From the NCBI GenBank assembly GCA_036375275.1, contig DASUSF010000162.1:1-13933 (forward strand): a stretch of 13,933 nucleotides of DNA. The letters are read 5' to 3'. This document shows positions 12,650 through 13,933 of this stretch, one piece after another. Positions within the stretch are counted from its first letter, which is position 1, and the number at the start of each line of letters is the position of its first letter. This DNA is from DASUSF01 sp036375275. GTDB lineage: Bacteria; Pseudomonadota; Alphaproteobacteria; Geminicoccales; Geminicoccaceae. The position numbers were made by a program, and so were the translations under genes. The notes beneath the pieces were generated by a model. It saw only the letters and a program-made list of their open reading frames with translations, was not told the DNA's origin and made no database searches.

Positions 12650-13933
12650 GTGCGTAGACATGTGGGAGGCGGCATCCTCGCCGCTGCGCTCCTGATCACC
12701 GTCTCGGGGCCGGCTCCGGCCCAGGATCTGCAGATCTGGTGGAACAAGAGCTACTACCCGGAAGAGGACCAGCAGTTCGAGAAGATCGTCGCGGATTTCG
12801 AGCAGCAGTCCGGCACCGACGTCGAGCTCAGCTTCTTCAACAACGAGGACATCCCGGTCAAGACGCTGGCGGCGCTGACCGCCGGCAACCCGCCGGACCT
12901 CGCCTTCGGCTTCCTGTTCGACCTCCAGCACACGTCGCGCTGGGCGTACGAAGGCCAGCTGGTCGACGTCTCGGACGTGATCGAGCCGATGAAGGACCAG
13001 TTCTTCGACTATGCCCTGAACTCGGTCTATCTGCTCAACGGCGAGACCGGCGAGCGCGCCTACTATGCTTTCCCGACGCAGCAGCAGACGGCGCACCTCC
13101 ACGTCTGGGACAGCATCATCCAGGAAGCCGGCATGTCGATGGACGACATTCCGAGGACGTGGCACGAGTACTGGGAGTGGTTCTGCACCACCGGACAGGA
13201 TGCCGGTCGTGAGGTGACCGGCGACCGCCGCTTCTATGGCGTCGGCCAGCCGATGAGCTCGTCCGCCTCGGACACCATCTTCCACTTCATGATGTTCATG
13301 AACGCCTTCAACGGCGAGTTCATCAACGAGCAAGGCGAGGTCGTCATCGACCAGCCCGAGAACCGGGACGCGCTGATCCAGGCGCTCGAGAGCTACACCA
13401 TGCCGATGCGCGAGGGCTGCAACCCGCCGGGCTCGGTGAACTGGGGCGACGCCGACAACAACGTGAACTTCCTCAACAAGGTCACGTTGATGACGCCGAA
13501 CCCGTCGATGTCGATCCCGGCGTCGCAGTACACCCAGAACCCCGAGAACTACACCACCAACATCAAGAGCATCGAGTGGCCGGACAAGCCGGACGGCGAG
13601 CCGATCGTCTACATGACGGCGATCAAGACGGCGGTGATCTTCCAGGACTCCGAGAACAAGGAAGGGGCCAAGGAGTTCATGAAGTTCCTGTACCAGCCCG
13701 AGAACATCGGGCCCTACCTCGAGGGCTCGATCGGCCGCTGGTTCCCGGTGATGCCCGAGCTCGCCGACTCGGAGTTCTGGACCGACACGGACGATCCGCA
13801 CCGGAAGATCCACCGCGCCCAGTACATGGAGCGGCCGCAGAACGTGTTCCCGTTCGTCTACAACTACAAGTTCATCGAGATCATGGCCGAGAACGCGATC
13901 GGCAAGGCGGTCGGCGCCATGGTGATCGACGAT
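12650..13933 (+). CDS. ABC transporter extracellular solute-binding protein, family 1 (3' end outside window)
   Basis: The first 428 codons of a periplasmic binding protein of the sugar-type (UgpB/MalE-like) ABC transporter group, still open at the right edge. A signal peptide occupies about residues 1-24: RRH at the start, a hydrophobic core GILAAALLITV, and cleavage after PAPA before QDLQIWWN. The mature N-terminus shows the family pattern: IWWNKSYY, then EKIVADFEQQSGTDVELSFF, then VKTLAALTAGNPPDLAFGF. Later segments include FMKFLYQPENIGPYL and GRWFPVMPE, typical of the C-terminal lobe. The mature part is rich in aromatic residues, common in carbohydrate binders, but the ligand is not determinable. 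The GTG start is chosen for the AAGGGAGG ribosome site 5 bp upstream; the GTG at codon 5 is less well placed. Permease and ATPase genes are expected just to the right. Confidence 0.92.
   Translation, partial: MRRHVGGGILAAALLITVSGPAPAQDLQIWWNKSYYPEEDQQFEKIVADFEQQSGTDVELSFFNNEDIPVKTLAALTAGNPPDLAFGFLFDLQHTSRWAYEGQLVDVSDVIEPMKDQFFDYALNSVYLLNGETGERAYYAFPTQQQTAHLHVWDSIIQEAGMSMDDIPRTWHEYWEWFCTTGQDAGREVTGDRRFYGVGQPMSSSASDTIFHFMMFMNAFNGEFINEQGEVVIDQPENRDALIQALESYTMPMREGCNPPGSVNWGDADNNVNFLNKVTLMTPNPSMSIPASQYTQNPENYTTNIKSIEWPDKPDGEPIVYMTAIKTAVIFQDSENKEGAKEFMKFLYQPENIGPYLEGSIGRWFPVMPELADSEFWTDTDDPHRKIHRAQYMERPQNVFPFVYNYKFIEIMAENAIGKAVGAMVIDD

Noticed and set aside
12575..13813. 412-codon minus-strand frame opposite the solute-binding protein
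   Set aside because: The plus frame encodes a signal peptide and a complete family pattern; the minus frame is a Val/Arg/Asp-rich shadow.

Overview
This 13.9 kb window is ordinary-density, very GC-rich chromosomal DNA, most likely from an alphaproteobacterium. Three things point there: a mesaconyl-CoA hydratase of the ethylmalonyl-CoA pathway, which closely resembles what I remember of the Rhodobacter protein; the three-gene (pntAA-pntAB-pntB) form of proton-translocating transhydrogenase, as in Rhodospirillum; and a perfect TTAA-N7-TTAAC site of the kind bound by the alphaproteobacterial regulator CtrA. The genus cannot be fixed from the sequence. I see no phage, insertion sequence, CRISPR array, rRNA or tRNA.

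Layout, left to right. 1-257 has no convincing gene, but ends in a run of small hairpins and a clear intrinsic terminator. Next, on the minus strand, come a membrane-anchored coiled-coil protein with a C-terminal helix-hairpin-helix-like domain (258-866) and mesaconyl-CoA hydratase (987-2036). On the plus strand follow a small secreted four-cysteine protein of unknown function (2182-2625) and a type II P-type cation ATPase (2807-5635), the latter downstream of an FNR/FixK-like box. An MFS transporter (minus, 5657-6892) converges on the ATPase and is divergent from a MarR-type regulator (plus, 7081-7533). The space between these two holds tandem and inverted repeats that look like operators. 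The transhydrogenase operon (7657-10584) follows. It converges on a three-domain metallo-beta-lactamase / degenerate receiver / GAF protein (minus, 10599-12443). Divergent from that is the start of a sugar-type ABC transporter gene, a solute-binding protein that runs off the right edge (12650 onward).

How the genes may work together. Mesaconyl-CoA hydratase serves acetyl-CoA assimilation, and the transhydrogenase supplies NADPH, which that pathway consumes in reductive carboxylation. They are not in one operon here, so the link is metabolic only. The MarR/MFS pair looks like a self-contained regulated exporter or importer. The P-type ATPase with an FNR/FixK-like box suggests a response to low oxygen.

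The least ordinary item is the MBL-receiver-GAF protein. Its metal-binding hydrolase motif is intact, but its receiver domain has Glu at the phosphorylation position and has lost the other key residues. It is a candidate for a little-described signalling hydrolase. No calls were tested by database search; family names rest on recognition of motifs and overall sequence.
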